Part shown: positions 54,542-64,000 of the stretch, one piece after another
How the letters are laid out: each line of letters opens with the position of its first letter
Numbering within the stretch: the first letter of the stretch is position 1
Assembly: GCA_944739405.2 (NCBI GenBank)
Contig: OX123182.2
Location: forward strand, 98,634,051-98,698,050
Direction of reading: 5' to 3'
DNA length: 64,000 nt
DNA from: Euclidia mi
Taxonomy: Eukaryota; Arthropoda; Insecta; Lepidoptera; Erebidae
Notes under the pieces: model-generated
Seen by the model: only the letters and a program-made list of their open reading frames with translations
What the model was told of the DNA's origin: nothing
Database searches by the model: none
Translations under genes and position numbers: made by a program

Positions 54542-54551
54542 ATTACGTCGT

Positions 54552-55858
54552 TATTCATTCGATATATCATGGTCTGATCATTATTCACTGCTTGTTTTGT
54601 GTGATATTGATGTACTTACACCTAAATCTACATCATCTCCTCAAAGATATAATAATGTCTAGTTGGGGAAGAGAGACCCAGTCCAGATATCAATGTATAC
54701 AAGTTATTGTGATGAAAAATTAAAAGATATGGATTGTCTTTTAGATCTCAGTAGTTGCTGTGATATACAATGTGATAATGTATTACATCAATCACATATA
54801 GATAAACTTTATAAGAATATTGTTGACACTCTTTGTGAGGCTGCTATTTTTAGTAAAAATAAGTGTAATGCGTCTAAAAAACTTCATAAAACTGGCTGGA
54901 ACATATACATCAAGAATGCTCACCGCCAAGCACGTTTTGATTTTCACTTATGGGCATCTCACGGCAAACCGAGAAACGGTTTACTATATGATAATATGGT
55001 AAATAGCAGAAGGCCTTTTAAAACAAAGCTAAGATGGTGCTAGAATAATGAGATCCAGATTAAGATGGATGTTATTGCTAGCCATCTTGATGCTAAAGAC
55101 TTTTGCAGTTTTTGGAAGGCTACTAATAAACTTAGTTGTAAATCGGTGCTACCAGTGAGCATTTGAGTTATTAGTGATCCTAAAATGATTGCGGATATGT
55201 TTAGAGAATCTTTCAAGGTTGAATCTCCCTTAAGCTCTGTCACTAATCAGTCGGCGACCGTGGCGAGGTCTAGTAAACCACCTACTAAGTTTACGATAGA
55301 GGAAATAGCACCCCAAATAACGAGCTCAAAGAGAGGTAAGTCGCCGGGACACGGCAGTTTAAGCATTGAACATCTTAGATACGCTGGCTTACATATATCA
55401 AGAGATTTAGCGGTGCTATTTAATCTTTGCTTATGTCACTCATATTTACTGCCAGAGTTGATGCAAACCGTTTTGGTGCCTATAATTAAAAACAGAACGG
55501 GTGATGTGAGTGATAAGAGTAATTATAGACCTATTTCATTGGCCACTGTTATTGCAAAGGTGTTGGATGGTTTGGTTGACCGACAGGTGGATAAGCATGT
55601 GACATTACATGACCCTCAGTTCGGATTTAGACCGAACTTATCCACAGAAACTGCTATCCTCTGTCTCAAACAGACCATCCAATACTATGCAAACAGAAGA
55701 AACCCTGTATACGCCTGTTTCTTAGACCTCTCCAGGGACTTCGACTTGGTTTCATATGTCTGCCTATGGCAATAACTACGTCAGAAGACCAAACGTTGAG
55801 AGTGAGTTTATAAACTTATTAATATATTGGTATCACAAACAAAGCAATTATGTTCAAA
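54552..55858 (+). pseudogene. LINE ORF2 fragment: endonuclease end to mid reverse transcriptase
   Basis: It starts in the endonuclease C-terminus (SFDISWSDHYSLLVLCDIDV) with a TAG stop near 54660. It then continues through LDLSSCCDIQCDNVLHQSHI and KTGWNIYIKNAHRQARFDF, a frame break near 55040-55170, and the RT region: SSKRGKSPGHGSLSIEHLRY, NYRPISLATVIAKVLDGLV, DPQFGFRPNLSTETAIL and PVYACFLDLSRDFDLVSY. After another frame break VESEFINLLIYWYHKQSNYV runs to about 55858. The catalytic YADD part is missing, so the piece is truncated at both ends. The clade is not certain; CR1/L2-like or a related lepidopteran group fits. Confidence 0.75.
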
Positions 55859-55859
55859 T

Positions 55860-56050
55860 TCAAATTAAAATTCAAAATCCTTTATTCATTTGGGTCACAA
55901 TGTGACGCTTATGAACGTCAAAATAATACATTTATAAAATAATTACTTATAGACTCTACATTTACATTTACCGCCACGTTCGCAAAGCAATAGGTAGAAC
56001 AATGAGAAAGACCGGGCAATAAAACTCACGGTCACTCTTTTTCATCGCCA
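55860..56050 (-). repeat. LINE 3' end fragment
   Basis: It shares TCTACATTTACATTTACCGC, CACGTTCGCAAAGCAA and ACTCACGGTCACTC-type blocks with 44836-45010 in the same orientation. AAATCCTTTATTCATTTGGG marks its outer end. It abuts the LINE fragment on its left. Confidence 0.6.
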
Positions 56051-56774
56051 GGTTTTGCATAATACACATAATTTACATTTTGTAAGGTGCTGCAACTGTT
56101 ACACCTTCTATATCACTTGTATATATTTACTGTAAATAATAATACTCAAGCATAATACTTTTGATGTTCATTTGGTTAGCCTCCTCAAAATAGACATGGT
56201 GAAACAGGAGCATCCACTTACATTATATATACCTAATAATGCAGGCAATCCGCGAAAGTGATCAGAACCATGATGGAAATGATGCAGTTAAATATTAAAA
56301 TCTAATACCAGCCCGCAAGACCGTCATCGACCAGTCATCGCAAGTACCACCCGTTCACGAGTATGACGCATGTGCCAGCCATCATCCCTCTCGCCATATT
56401 AGAGGGACAGGGATGACCCGAAACACGACGCCACCACAAGAAATGACATTTTAGTGAGCATGACGACAACGGTATACGAACCAGCAGTAAGAAACAATCT
56501 ATTGGTATACTGACCATGACCGCCAATTACCTCCATTTTCCAGATCGTTATTATTAACATAAATTAGTGAAACGCGTGAAGGAATGCAAATGTAGAAAGA
56601 ATTTTGTGAAGGTGACAAGTGAACAATGATATGATCAGGGATAAATAATGTTAAACTACATTCAACAAATCATAAAAATATCCAAATCCTGCAAAAATCA
56701 TGTGTTCACGAGGCACCTCCACTTAACATGTAAATAAAATAATTGTGAGTTAAACAAGCCTAAGCCTATCCCCA
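56051..56774. other. No gene; probably includes the 3' UTR of the next LINE
   Basis: AT-rich, with a 63-codon ORF (56335-56526, minus) lacking motifs. The last 100-200 bp should be the 3' UTR of the minus-strand LINE that follows. Confidence 0.4.
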
Positions 56775-56780
56775 CGGTGT

Positions 56781-57380
56781 CTAATCATTTAAAAATTCCT
56801 TAATAGTGTAATAACCCCTTTGTAAAAGAAAGTTCCTAATTGTCCGTTTGTATTTGTGCATGGGTAAATTCATTATTTCAAGAGGCAATTTGTTGAAAAA
56901 TCGTATACCAATCCCCGCAAATGAGTTCTGAACTTTATGTAGACGGTAGTTAGTTCCCACCAGTTTATGCTTATTCCTTGTGTTCATTTTGTGCAAATGA
57001 CTATTTTTGCGGTATAGAATTAAGATTTTCTTAATGTACATTAAGTTAGCATATATATATTGCGATGCAACTGTCAATATATCTACTTCTTTAAATTTAT
57101 CACGTAACGAATCTCTAGCACCTAACTTATAAATTGCACGTATTGCCCTCTTTTGAATGACAAAAATAGTCTGTATATCAGCAGCTGTACCCCATAACAT
57201 TATTCCGTAAGACATTACGCTGTGAAAATAACTAAAGTAAACTAGTCTAGCAGTATCTATATCTGTGAAATCCCTAACTTTTCTAACTGCAAACGCTGCA
57301 AAACTAAGTTTTACTGCGAGACAGGATGTTTGGGCGCCCCTTTGAAGCTTACTATCTAAAGTTAGACCTAAGAATAAGGT
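56781..57380 (-). pseudogene. LINE ORF2 C-terminal domain
   Basis: This is in the same frame as 57638-57381 after a TAA at 57381-57383. It contains FLGLTLDSKLQRGAQ, then MSYGIMLWGTAADIQTIFVI, KRAIRAIYKLGARDSLRD, NSFAGIGIRFFNKLPLEI and a stop at 56781. The W/GIG..FFN.LP pattern is the ending of Jockey/CR1-type ORF2 proteins. Confidence 0.75.
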
Positions 57381-58692
57381 TTATTCGACTAGTTGAATTG
57401 TTTCCTTATTTAAAATTATATTAGTAGGAACACTTTTGACATTAGGCAAAGAGAATTTAACACATTTCGTTTTGCTAGAATTAAGTACCAAATAATTTGT
57501 CGAAAACCAATCTAATACTTGTGCAAGAGTGTTATTGACGGTATCAAAGTTACTTGAATTGCGATCAACTTTAAAAATTAGTGACGTCGGCAAACAAAAC
57601 AATATCACATAAATTTTGAACAAAGAACGGCAAATCATTAAAATATATTAAAAAAAGAAATGGACCGAGAATAGAGCCCTGTGGAACGCCCATTCCCACT
57701 GGCAAACCTAGAGACCTACTCCCATTAACATCTACATACTGAATTCTATCTCTAAGGTAGCTGGCAACAAGATTGAGTGCGGTATCTCTAATACCATAAA
57801 GTTTCAATTTACGTAAAAGTGTATTATGTTCTACACAATCAAACGCCTTTGACAGGTCACAAAAAACACCAATGGCATACTTCGAGTTTTCCCCAGCATT
57901 AAAAATATGCTTTAACAAAGTTACACCGGCATCAACGGTGGAGCGGCCCTTAGTGAAGCCATACTGCTCACTGTGAAATAAATTATTTGTGTGAAAGTGG
58001 CTCTCTAATTGATGCAAAATAATCTTTTAAAAAATTTTACTAATAGCAGGCAAGATAGAAATTGGCCGAAAATTACTAGGGTCGCTCTTGGATCCCTTTT
58101 TGAATAAGGGTATCACTTTACTGTGTTTCATTAGATCAGGAAATACCCCTGTATCTACGCATCTGTTGAATATTGCAGCTAAATATGGAGCTAAGCTAGA
58201 AATAATGTGTTGAACAAGTTTAACCGAAATGCTCCATAAGTCAACAGATTTTTTATTGTTAAGTGTCTTGATTGCTTTCAGTATGTCATTGGTGTCAATA
58301 TATTTAAAATTAAAAAGCACATCACACTCATTCACATTGCCCCTAACCAACATTTCTGCTTTGCTTGGACATGAATCTAGACAACTGGTTGTGTTCACTG
58401 GTATGTTTTTGAAAAAATTGTTAAAAGTCTGAGCAACATCAGTTTTCCTAGTAATAATTTCACCATTCAATTTTAATTCATAATTGTTATCTACTAATTT
58501 AGCTCGCCCAGTCTCATTGTTAATAATGTTCCAAGTAGTTTTAATTTTGTTCTTGGATTCTTTGATTTTATTGCTTAAATATAAGGATTTGGCTAAAGCA
58601 CATGTCCTCTTGAAAACTTTTGAATAATTTCTAACATATTGAATAAATTCAGGACTAAAATTGTATTTCTTCATACCATACAGATCATACAA
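57381..58692 (-). pseudogene. LINE reverse transcriptase domain
   Basis: 58692-58027 carries the linker and first RT motifs (LNNKKSVDLWSISVKLVQHI, VIPLFKKGSKSDPSNFRPIS). After an in-frame TAA, 58017-57571 carries EQYGFTKGRSTVDAGVTLL, GVFCDLSKAFDCVEHNTLL, MGVPQGSILGPFLFLIYFND and IVLFAD. A one-base change shifts the frame exactly after Phe-Ala-Asp, so the second catalytic Asp is lost in this reading. 57638-57381 continues in the other frame (IFKVDRNSSNFDTVNNTLAQ, VLNSSKTKCVKFSLPN). The enzyme would copy element RNA at the nicked target. Confidence 0.8.
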
Positions 58693-58818
58693 CCTAGCTC
58701 TACTTTTGTAAATACCTACTGTTGCCCAATCACAAAAATTTACTTTAATGCTTCTTGCAAATGTCTTCTGTTTAAAAATTTTATTGTACTCATCATTAAT
58801 AGTGTTAAATAAGCATTT

Positions 58819-59425
58819 TTATAATTCATCGGGATCATCAATGGTTAAGTCAATGCTGGCGATCTTGGCAGCAACATCATTACTAAAGTGTTTGAGGCGA
58901 GCAGAGGTCATTGGCTTACATGTAATTTCTTGTACTTTAGGGGTTGTATTCATTGGAATTACAACCTTTTGCTCGCAGTTATCCGATGTCAAGTCAGTAA
59001 AAACAGCCTTACTTAAATAAAAACAATTGCAAAAAACATTATCTAAGCATGTAGAAGAATGTGAGGTCATTCTGGTTGGTTCAGAGAACAAAACATGTAA
59101 ATTAAATGAACTAAATAAACTAACTAACCTAGTACAAATTGGTGATTTTTCTAAAAAATTGACATTAAAATCGCCACATACGATTATAGACTGCCTACTA
59201 GAAATTATGTGTTTTAAAACATCCTCTATAATGCTTTCAAACTGAGTGAAGTCTCTTTGTGGTGGTCGATACACACACACTATTATAAATGTTGTTCAAG
59301 CTCAACACAAGAAATCTCAGCAGTGCGCTCGAGAGAAAGTTTAGCTATATCCTTACGTTCTTTACATTTCAAACCATTACATACATATATTAGAGAGCCA
59401 CCACGAATAGCCTTATTGTCAATGC
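58819..59425 (-). pseudogene. LINE endonuclease domain
   Basis: The reading begins with RGGSLIYVCNGLKCKERKDI (near 59420-59350) and SLERTAEISCVELEQ. Two stops follow near 59280, then CVYRPPQRDFTQFE, IIVCGDFNVNF, LFSEPTRMTSHSSTCLDNVF and TDLTSDNCEQKVVI. The GGS..Y, YRPP, GDFN and SDH-region order identifies an AP-type endonuclease, which would nick target DNA. The first third of the domain (RSL..K and E-T motifs) is absent because of truncation at the hairpin at 59423-59463. Confidence 0.78.
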
Positions 59426-59463
59426 ATTAATTAAAAGGCTCCAAGTGCCTTTTAATTAATGCA
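59423..59463. repeat. Perfect 17-bp hairpin at the LINE truncation point
   Basis: TGCATTAATTAAAAGGC (59423-59439) pairs with 59447-59463 across 7 nt. It sits exactly where the minus-strand LINE stops being recognisable. Confidence 0.85.
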
Positions 59464-60140
59464 CTGATGAAACCTATACCTGTTTTCTTTTGTTTTTGCG
59501 TTCTGTTCTTTGTCCACAGTACGCCGGTCTTATCGGTGGGGATGCATTACGGTTCTTTTAATACATTTGGTGGACTGGTGCGAACCGTGAAATATGCCTT
59601 TTATCGCACAAAAGCAATATTTCAACGGCCGTACAGCATAAGCCGCACAACTCTAGCAAGATCTTAAGTCGTGAACTTGTGTATGACAATACAAAATCTG
59701 GCGAATTCGAGGTGGCTCAATAAGAGTTTCCACCACGCACAAAAAATCATTAAAAAGGTATCGCTAATGAAATGTAGCTTAAGCGCCGGTATGTCTCGGA
59801 AGAAACCCTACGTCTCAAAATTATGCAGCTAGCCATGGATGACGCCCTCAGAAAGGTTTAACCCGTAACAAGGCAAATTTAAGAAGGTCTCTCAATGACT
59901 CAAATATTTGAAGGGATGTTTAAATTATGATATAATATTTAATTTTACGAAAGGTCTAATTAGGGACCTGTAATTAAAATAGGTAGAAAGGTTAGGTGGA
60001 AGGGATTATTGGCCGTCATATAATTCTTCCAAAATAAAGGCAAAATAACTTCGGCATGTGTTATACCAGCCAGGGAATTACTTTAAATAACGTTAAAATA
60101 ATTTATTAATTCCCTGAATTTCATGTAGGTAAATTAATCT
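59464..60140. other. Unassigned; small ORF with signal-peptide-like start
   Basis: An ORF at 59467-59667 (66 codons, plus) begins with a hydrophobic MKPIPVFFCFCVLFFVHS stretch and a plausible cleavage after TPVLS, then a basic tail. It starts 4 nt after the hairpin and overlaps nothing else. There is no TATA, splice or codon support, so I treat it as unproven. The remainder is AT-rich non-coding. Confidence 0.25.
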
Positions 60141-60941
60141 TATCATATCATCAGTAAGTTTTACGATCCTTTGTGTTTAGCCGGACCGCTCGTTGTAAAA
60201 GCTAAGGTCATTATGCAGAAGCTATGGCAGGCCTGCATGGACTGGGATTCTGTTCTTCATGATGAGTTGCAAGTGTTATGTCATGAGTTTTATTATAGCC
60301 TAGCTATGATGAAGCCTATTAGCATAAACCGCTACACAATTTTACAAAATTCACAGTGCTTACAATCAATAGGCTTAGCTGATGCTTCAAGCACAACTGC
60401 ATATGGGTGTTGTATTTATTTAAGAGTGCTTGACAGTGATGGCAATGCAAAGGTTTCTTTATTGTACTCTAAATCTCGAGTCAATCCGTTAAAGCAACAA
60501 CTAACTGTTCTTAAACTCGAACTTAATGCTGCATTACTGCTCGCCAAGCTTATTGTTCGTGTGCACAAAAAATTGTCATTAAAAGCTGATATAAATAGCA
60601 CGGTGCTATACTCTGATTCCATGACTGTTTTAGCATGGTTAGGCACAAACATTGCAAAGCTTAACACGTATGTCACTAATAGGGTGAAAGTAATATCACA
60701 ACTTACAGATTGTTTCACTTGGGCATACGTCAACACAGCTGACAATCCAGCTGATTGCTTAAGCAGAGGTGTGCTGCCGCATGACCTAGAGCAGCATCAA
60801 CTTTGGTGGCAGGCACCAAAATTTCTTCATGGCAAGCACTATGTAGTATCAGATACTGAGGTGCCTGGGATCGACTCTCTACCTGAGGTAAAAGGGTGTT
60901 CTGACACTGAGTTTTCGAGTGTAAGTGTACCTAACAGTTGA
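60141..60941 (+). pseudogene. BEL/Pao reverse transcriptase tail and RNase H
   Basis: The open frame starts inside the protein (FYDPLCLAGPLVVKAKVIMQ precedes LWQACMDWD). It continues with SIGLADASSTTAYGCCIYLR, LYSKSRVNPLKQQLTVLKLE, LNAALLLAKLI, VLYSDSMTVLAWLG, VTNRVKVISQLTD and YVNTADNPADCLSRGV. This is the RT/RNase H layout of BEL/Pao pol (the D, E and D residues of RNase H lie in LADAS, LKLELNAA and YSDS). The frame is intact for 256 codons, so this part is younger or better preserved than the integrase. Sequence upstream of 60141 is lost. It is a different family from the BEL/Pao pieces at 15.7-21.3 kb. Confidence 0.82.
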
Positions 60942-61039
60942 CTCAAGTACATGTACTGTAGACTTGTGTCCTGATTTCATATATAAATATTCTGATATTA
61001 AACTAAATGCAGCGGGTTCTTGCTTATGTTTTAAGATTT

Positions 61040-62151
61040 TGTCGCAATGCACGTTCAATATCAAATAGAGTCTCACAACATAGGTTTGATTAGAGTTGGT
61101 GGTCGCTTACAAAATGCTGAAATACCTTATTCACAAAAACATCAGAGTTTGCTGCCTAGATGTTCCTTAGTATGAAAATTAACAGCTAATGAACATGTAA
61201 AAAACCTCCATGCAGGTCAAAGACTTGTACTGTCATTAAATCAAAAATATTGGATTGTTAATGATCTTAGAGAGATTAAAAAAGTAATTCACTAATGTAT
61301 AATTTGTTTTAGTTTGAAGAAAAGGGTATCTGAACAATTAATGGGTTCTCTACCGCATAATAGGGTCAATGTATGTAGACCATTTCAGAACATAGATAGG
61401 TATTGATTTTGCTGGTCCTATCACTATAAAACAGTCTAGAATAAGAAAATCTGTTCAATCAACTGGCTACATATGTGTGTTTGTATGTTTTGTCACAAAG
61501 GCTTTACATCTGCACCTTTTAACTGATATAACTACAGATTCGTTTCTCGCATGTTTCAGTCGATTTATTTCACGCCGAGGGCTTCCTACAGACGTCTATT
61601 GTGACAACGCATCAACATTCAAGTGTGCTAAAACTAGATTACACGAATTTTACAAATTGTAGACTTAAGTAGAACATCAAACGCAAGTTAACTCCTTTAC
61701 GCGTAACAAAGGTATAAGATTCAACTTTATTCCACGTTACTCGCCTGTTTTTGGGGGACTTTGGGAGTCTTCAGTTAAGAGTGTAAAGTTTCACCTTAAA
61801 AGAGCAGTTCAAAGGGCTTTGTTGACTTACGAACAGATGTGTACGGTTTTATATAAAATTGAAGCACTGTTAAACAGTAGACATATAGTTCCATTGTCAA
61901 GTGATGTAAACGATTACTCGTATTTGTCGCCAGGCCATTTTCTAATAGGCACTGCTTTAAATAGTTATCCTGAACAAGATTTATGTAATATTCCAGATAA
62001 CAGACTTAATTTTTGGAAGGTTTGTACTAGTATGCAACATTCGTTTTGGAAAATATGGCACAAGCATTATTTGAATCTGTTACAACCTCGCCCCAAGTTA
62101 GATAATAATAAATATTTTCTGTCCATTAGTATCAAGGAATTGAGTGAATAA
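61040..62151 (+). pseudogene. BEL/Pao integrase
   Basis: The broken frames give IGLIRVGGRLQNAEIPYSQK and HVKNLHAGQRLVLSLNQKYW (zinc-binding region), then several stops between 61170 and 61470. 61477-61662 gives the core (CFVTKALHLHLLTDITTDSF, RRGLPTDVYCDNASTFKCA, with a catalytic Asp in YCDN). After stops and frameshifts, 61819-62151 gives the C-terminal region (IEALLNSRHIVPLSSDVNDY, LSPGHFLIGTALNSYPEQD, RLNFWKVCTSMQHSFW). The order agrees with BEL/Pao elements. Confidence 0.8.
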
Positions 62152-64000
62152 GCATACTTTTATTAACTTTTTATAAAACCTATGGTCTGTTAGACAAGCT
62201 GTAATTATTTCGAATTTTGAGTTTGGAACTTTGTTTTGTGGCCGCAGCATGTTGCAGGCAACATTAATTTATAAATTGTATGGCAGCACTGGCCCGACAG
62301 CTAGCGTCGGAGCATGTAAGGTGTGTGTGTGTGTGTTACGTTCAAAATACATTTTATATCTATCCAAGTTTCCAGCATTTTTACTTTTGATGCATTCAAC
62401 AAGCCCCCTACACCACCAGCGCCCACACAACTCCAGCTTTCAACATGGTAATGTAACATCTAACTTAAAGTATAAACTAAACACAATAATATCTAAAAAC
62501 CACAATCTTTTATCTGCTTACACTCTGCTCTAAATCCATTTGTACTTCACAAATACAAGGCCTTTGTAATATAAACAAACCTTTAAATGGATGAAAACAC
62601 AGGTTTATGTTAGGAATGATACAGACTAAAAATAAAGAACACGGGCTCCGGAACGTGTCCAAACGCTATTGTATAGAAATTGTAACGTAGTAGGCAATAT
62701 TTGAAGTGTGTAGCTATAGTACTAAACAGAATTGGATTTGACTGCACGGTTGTTGTAGTATTTTTTAAGCAGCTGGTTGACTGATTGACACTACGCCGTG
62801 AACTGCACTTCAATTTACTCTCAAACCTTTATCATGTTTGAGAGCAGGCTCTATGGAAGCTTTTATATTATTAGGTGCATGATAATCATAGTTGGTAGCA
62901 GCTTGTCTGCACCTTATTGTCATAACAGCACAAACGTTAAATTAAAAAAAGGTATTTTTGTGCAGTCTAAATTGTAAACACAAGTAAGAAACATAAAAAA
63001 ATATTTACCTAACAAATAAGTCGACAACCAACCATCAAAACACGCAACGTTTGCCAAATAATCCCTTACCCAACATTTGACAAACTTGGTCAGAAAAGCC
63101 GACGAAGCTTCTCTGTATTCAGGCTCCTTTTCCCGCTTGCTTTGACAACCCACCTACATAATAAGATTCGGCATAATATGCGTCACTCATTTCTGTAACG
63201 TGCGGAACTAGGGACAGATGGCCCGGCCTTATTAATATTAACCTATAGACCGCATTAGAAGCTTATGTACGGTACATTTTCTAAGAAATGATGAGCCGCA
63301 TTTATACTCAGCTTTGCTCGTACGTCATGAAAGATAACTTGCGAATGTGTGCTAGTTTTACTAGCTAAAGGGATTTTTGAACGAAAGTTTCTATGAATGT
63401 TGGTTAGAGATTATTTAGATTCTGGACGTTTACTGCTATCCTGATTAATATTTTATGGCGTCCAGCCTTCCTTATACTTGGGACTACAATAGTTCTATTT
63501 TCAGTATCTTGAATATAATATTACCTAAAGAGAGCTCGTGTAGATGCGGTTATAGGTATGTATTCGATGACTACCGGTTGTAATCTACTTATGATAAAAT
63601 TAAGTCCCCTTTTCATCCTGTCAGTTTGAACTTATTGATATTAACTGATATTAGTGCGATTTCCAGCAATGGATAGTGTAATTCTTGAGAGAGGATTATG
63701 TGTGTAATACACACATACTTTTGTTAGCTTTAATTGTCCTTTAATAGTTTAAAAGTCAGTAAGCGCCTGGTGTTTGTATCAACTAAAGTGCAGTTTGATT
63801 ATACCTATAAAAGTGAAATTCTCAGACAATAATAAATATTGCGTTAAATTTAAGCCATCTGTCAAAAGGAGCGTAGTTTATAACGTAATCCAACGCTCAA
63901 CTGTTAATTATCAGTGGAACTAAATCTAAACGCGCAATGAGCGCCGAAAATAGTTAATTGAAAATGCCTTTATTTCCACATGGATGTTACACATTACCTA
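62152..64000. other. No gene; possible BEL LTR start near 62250
   Basis: About 100 bp after the integrase end lies TGTTGCAGGCAACA (62250-62263), a 14-bp palindromic start that would fit the edge of a BEL LTR. A (TG)n run follows near 62321-62338. No second LTR is present to prove it. A 9-bp hairpin (CTCTCAAAC / GTTTGAGAG) lies at 62818-62844. Beyond that, AT-rich DNA with no supported feature. Confidence 0.35.

Larger units (their letters stand above)
56775..59425 (-). mobile_element. Jockey/CR1-like LINE, 5'-truncated and decayed
   Basis: Minus-strand order: endonuclease (from 59425), linker, reverse transcriptase, C-terminal domain (to 56781). In-frame stops at about 58819, 58027 and 57381 and a frameshift in the catalytic motif near 57590 kill it. 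It is AT-rich and a different family from the intact GC-rich Jockey element. ORF1 and the first part of the endonuclease are missing. Confidence 0.8.

Noticed and set aside
1..64000. CRISPR array, prophage or integron
   Set aside because: There are no regularly spaced short repeats or bacterial genes. All signals are those of an insect nuclear genome.

Overview
The window reads as nuclear DNA of a moth or butterfly. It is AT-rich, contains no bacterial-style operons, and carries repeat families I recognise as lepidopteran: HE1-like tRNA-derived SINEs with GATGATGATG tails, RTE-like LINE 3' ends reading GTCCACTGCTGGATATAGG on the opposite strand, Helitron-type repeats ending in CTAGT, and Jockey, BEL/Pao and Ty3/gypsy retroelements. 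I found no convincing host exon, no tRNA or rRNA gene and no CRISPR array. The window looks like intergenic or deep intronic sequence filled with transposable elements of different ages.

Layout. Positions 1-1860 are a DNA element with 357-bp inverted ends, whose outer edge coincides with the window start and which is followed by TTAA. From 1861 to 13 kb the sequence is mostly featureless, with SINE and LINE tails; one SINE at 11261-11636 keeps a perfect 16-bp target duplication. At 13.0-14.8 kb lie a broken Helitron-type gene (23-residue repeats plus a DUF6570-like region) and a MITE. At 15.7-22.8 kb there are two half copies of one BEL/Pao family in opposite orientation, an unidentified direct repeat, and an RTE LINE 3' end. 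At 23.0-28.9 kb there is a full-length but decayed Ty3/gypsy element with both LTRs and a large foldback insert in its 3' region. From 29 to 45 kb there are scattered SINEs, RTE pieces, a PIF/Harbinger deletion derivative with TAA duplications (31462-32199), and Helitron ends. At 45.6-51.5 kb, on the minus strand, lies the only apparently intact element: a GC-rich Jockey-type LINE with ORF1 (786 aa) and ORF2 (907 aa) overlapping by 8 nt. From 52.1 to 54.5 kb there is a second, truncated gypsy element (minus) with a small membrane-protein reading frame after integrase. A LINE piece (plus, 54.55-55.86 kb), a decayed Jockey/CR1-like LINE (minus, 56.8-59.4 kb) and a truncated BEL/Pao pol (plus, 60.1-62.2 kb) follow. 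The last 1.8 kb is featureless.

The genes do not form a host pathway; each set serves the copying of its own element. Two observations stand out. First, the window is dotted with perfect, tiny-loop snap-back hairpins. Where a sister copy exists in the window (the two LTRs of the 23-29 kb gypsy element, and the two BEL LTRs), the hairpin is present in only one copy, which points to template-switch mutation after insertion. Second, there is a Met-Gly-starting, single-membrane-span small ORF between integrase and the expected 3' LTR of the minus-strand gypsy element.
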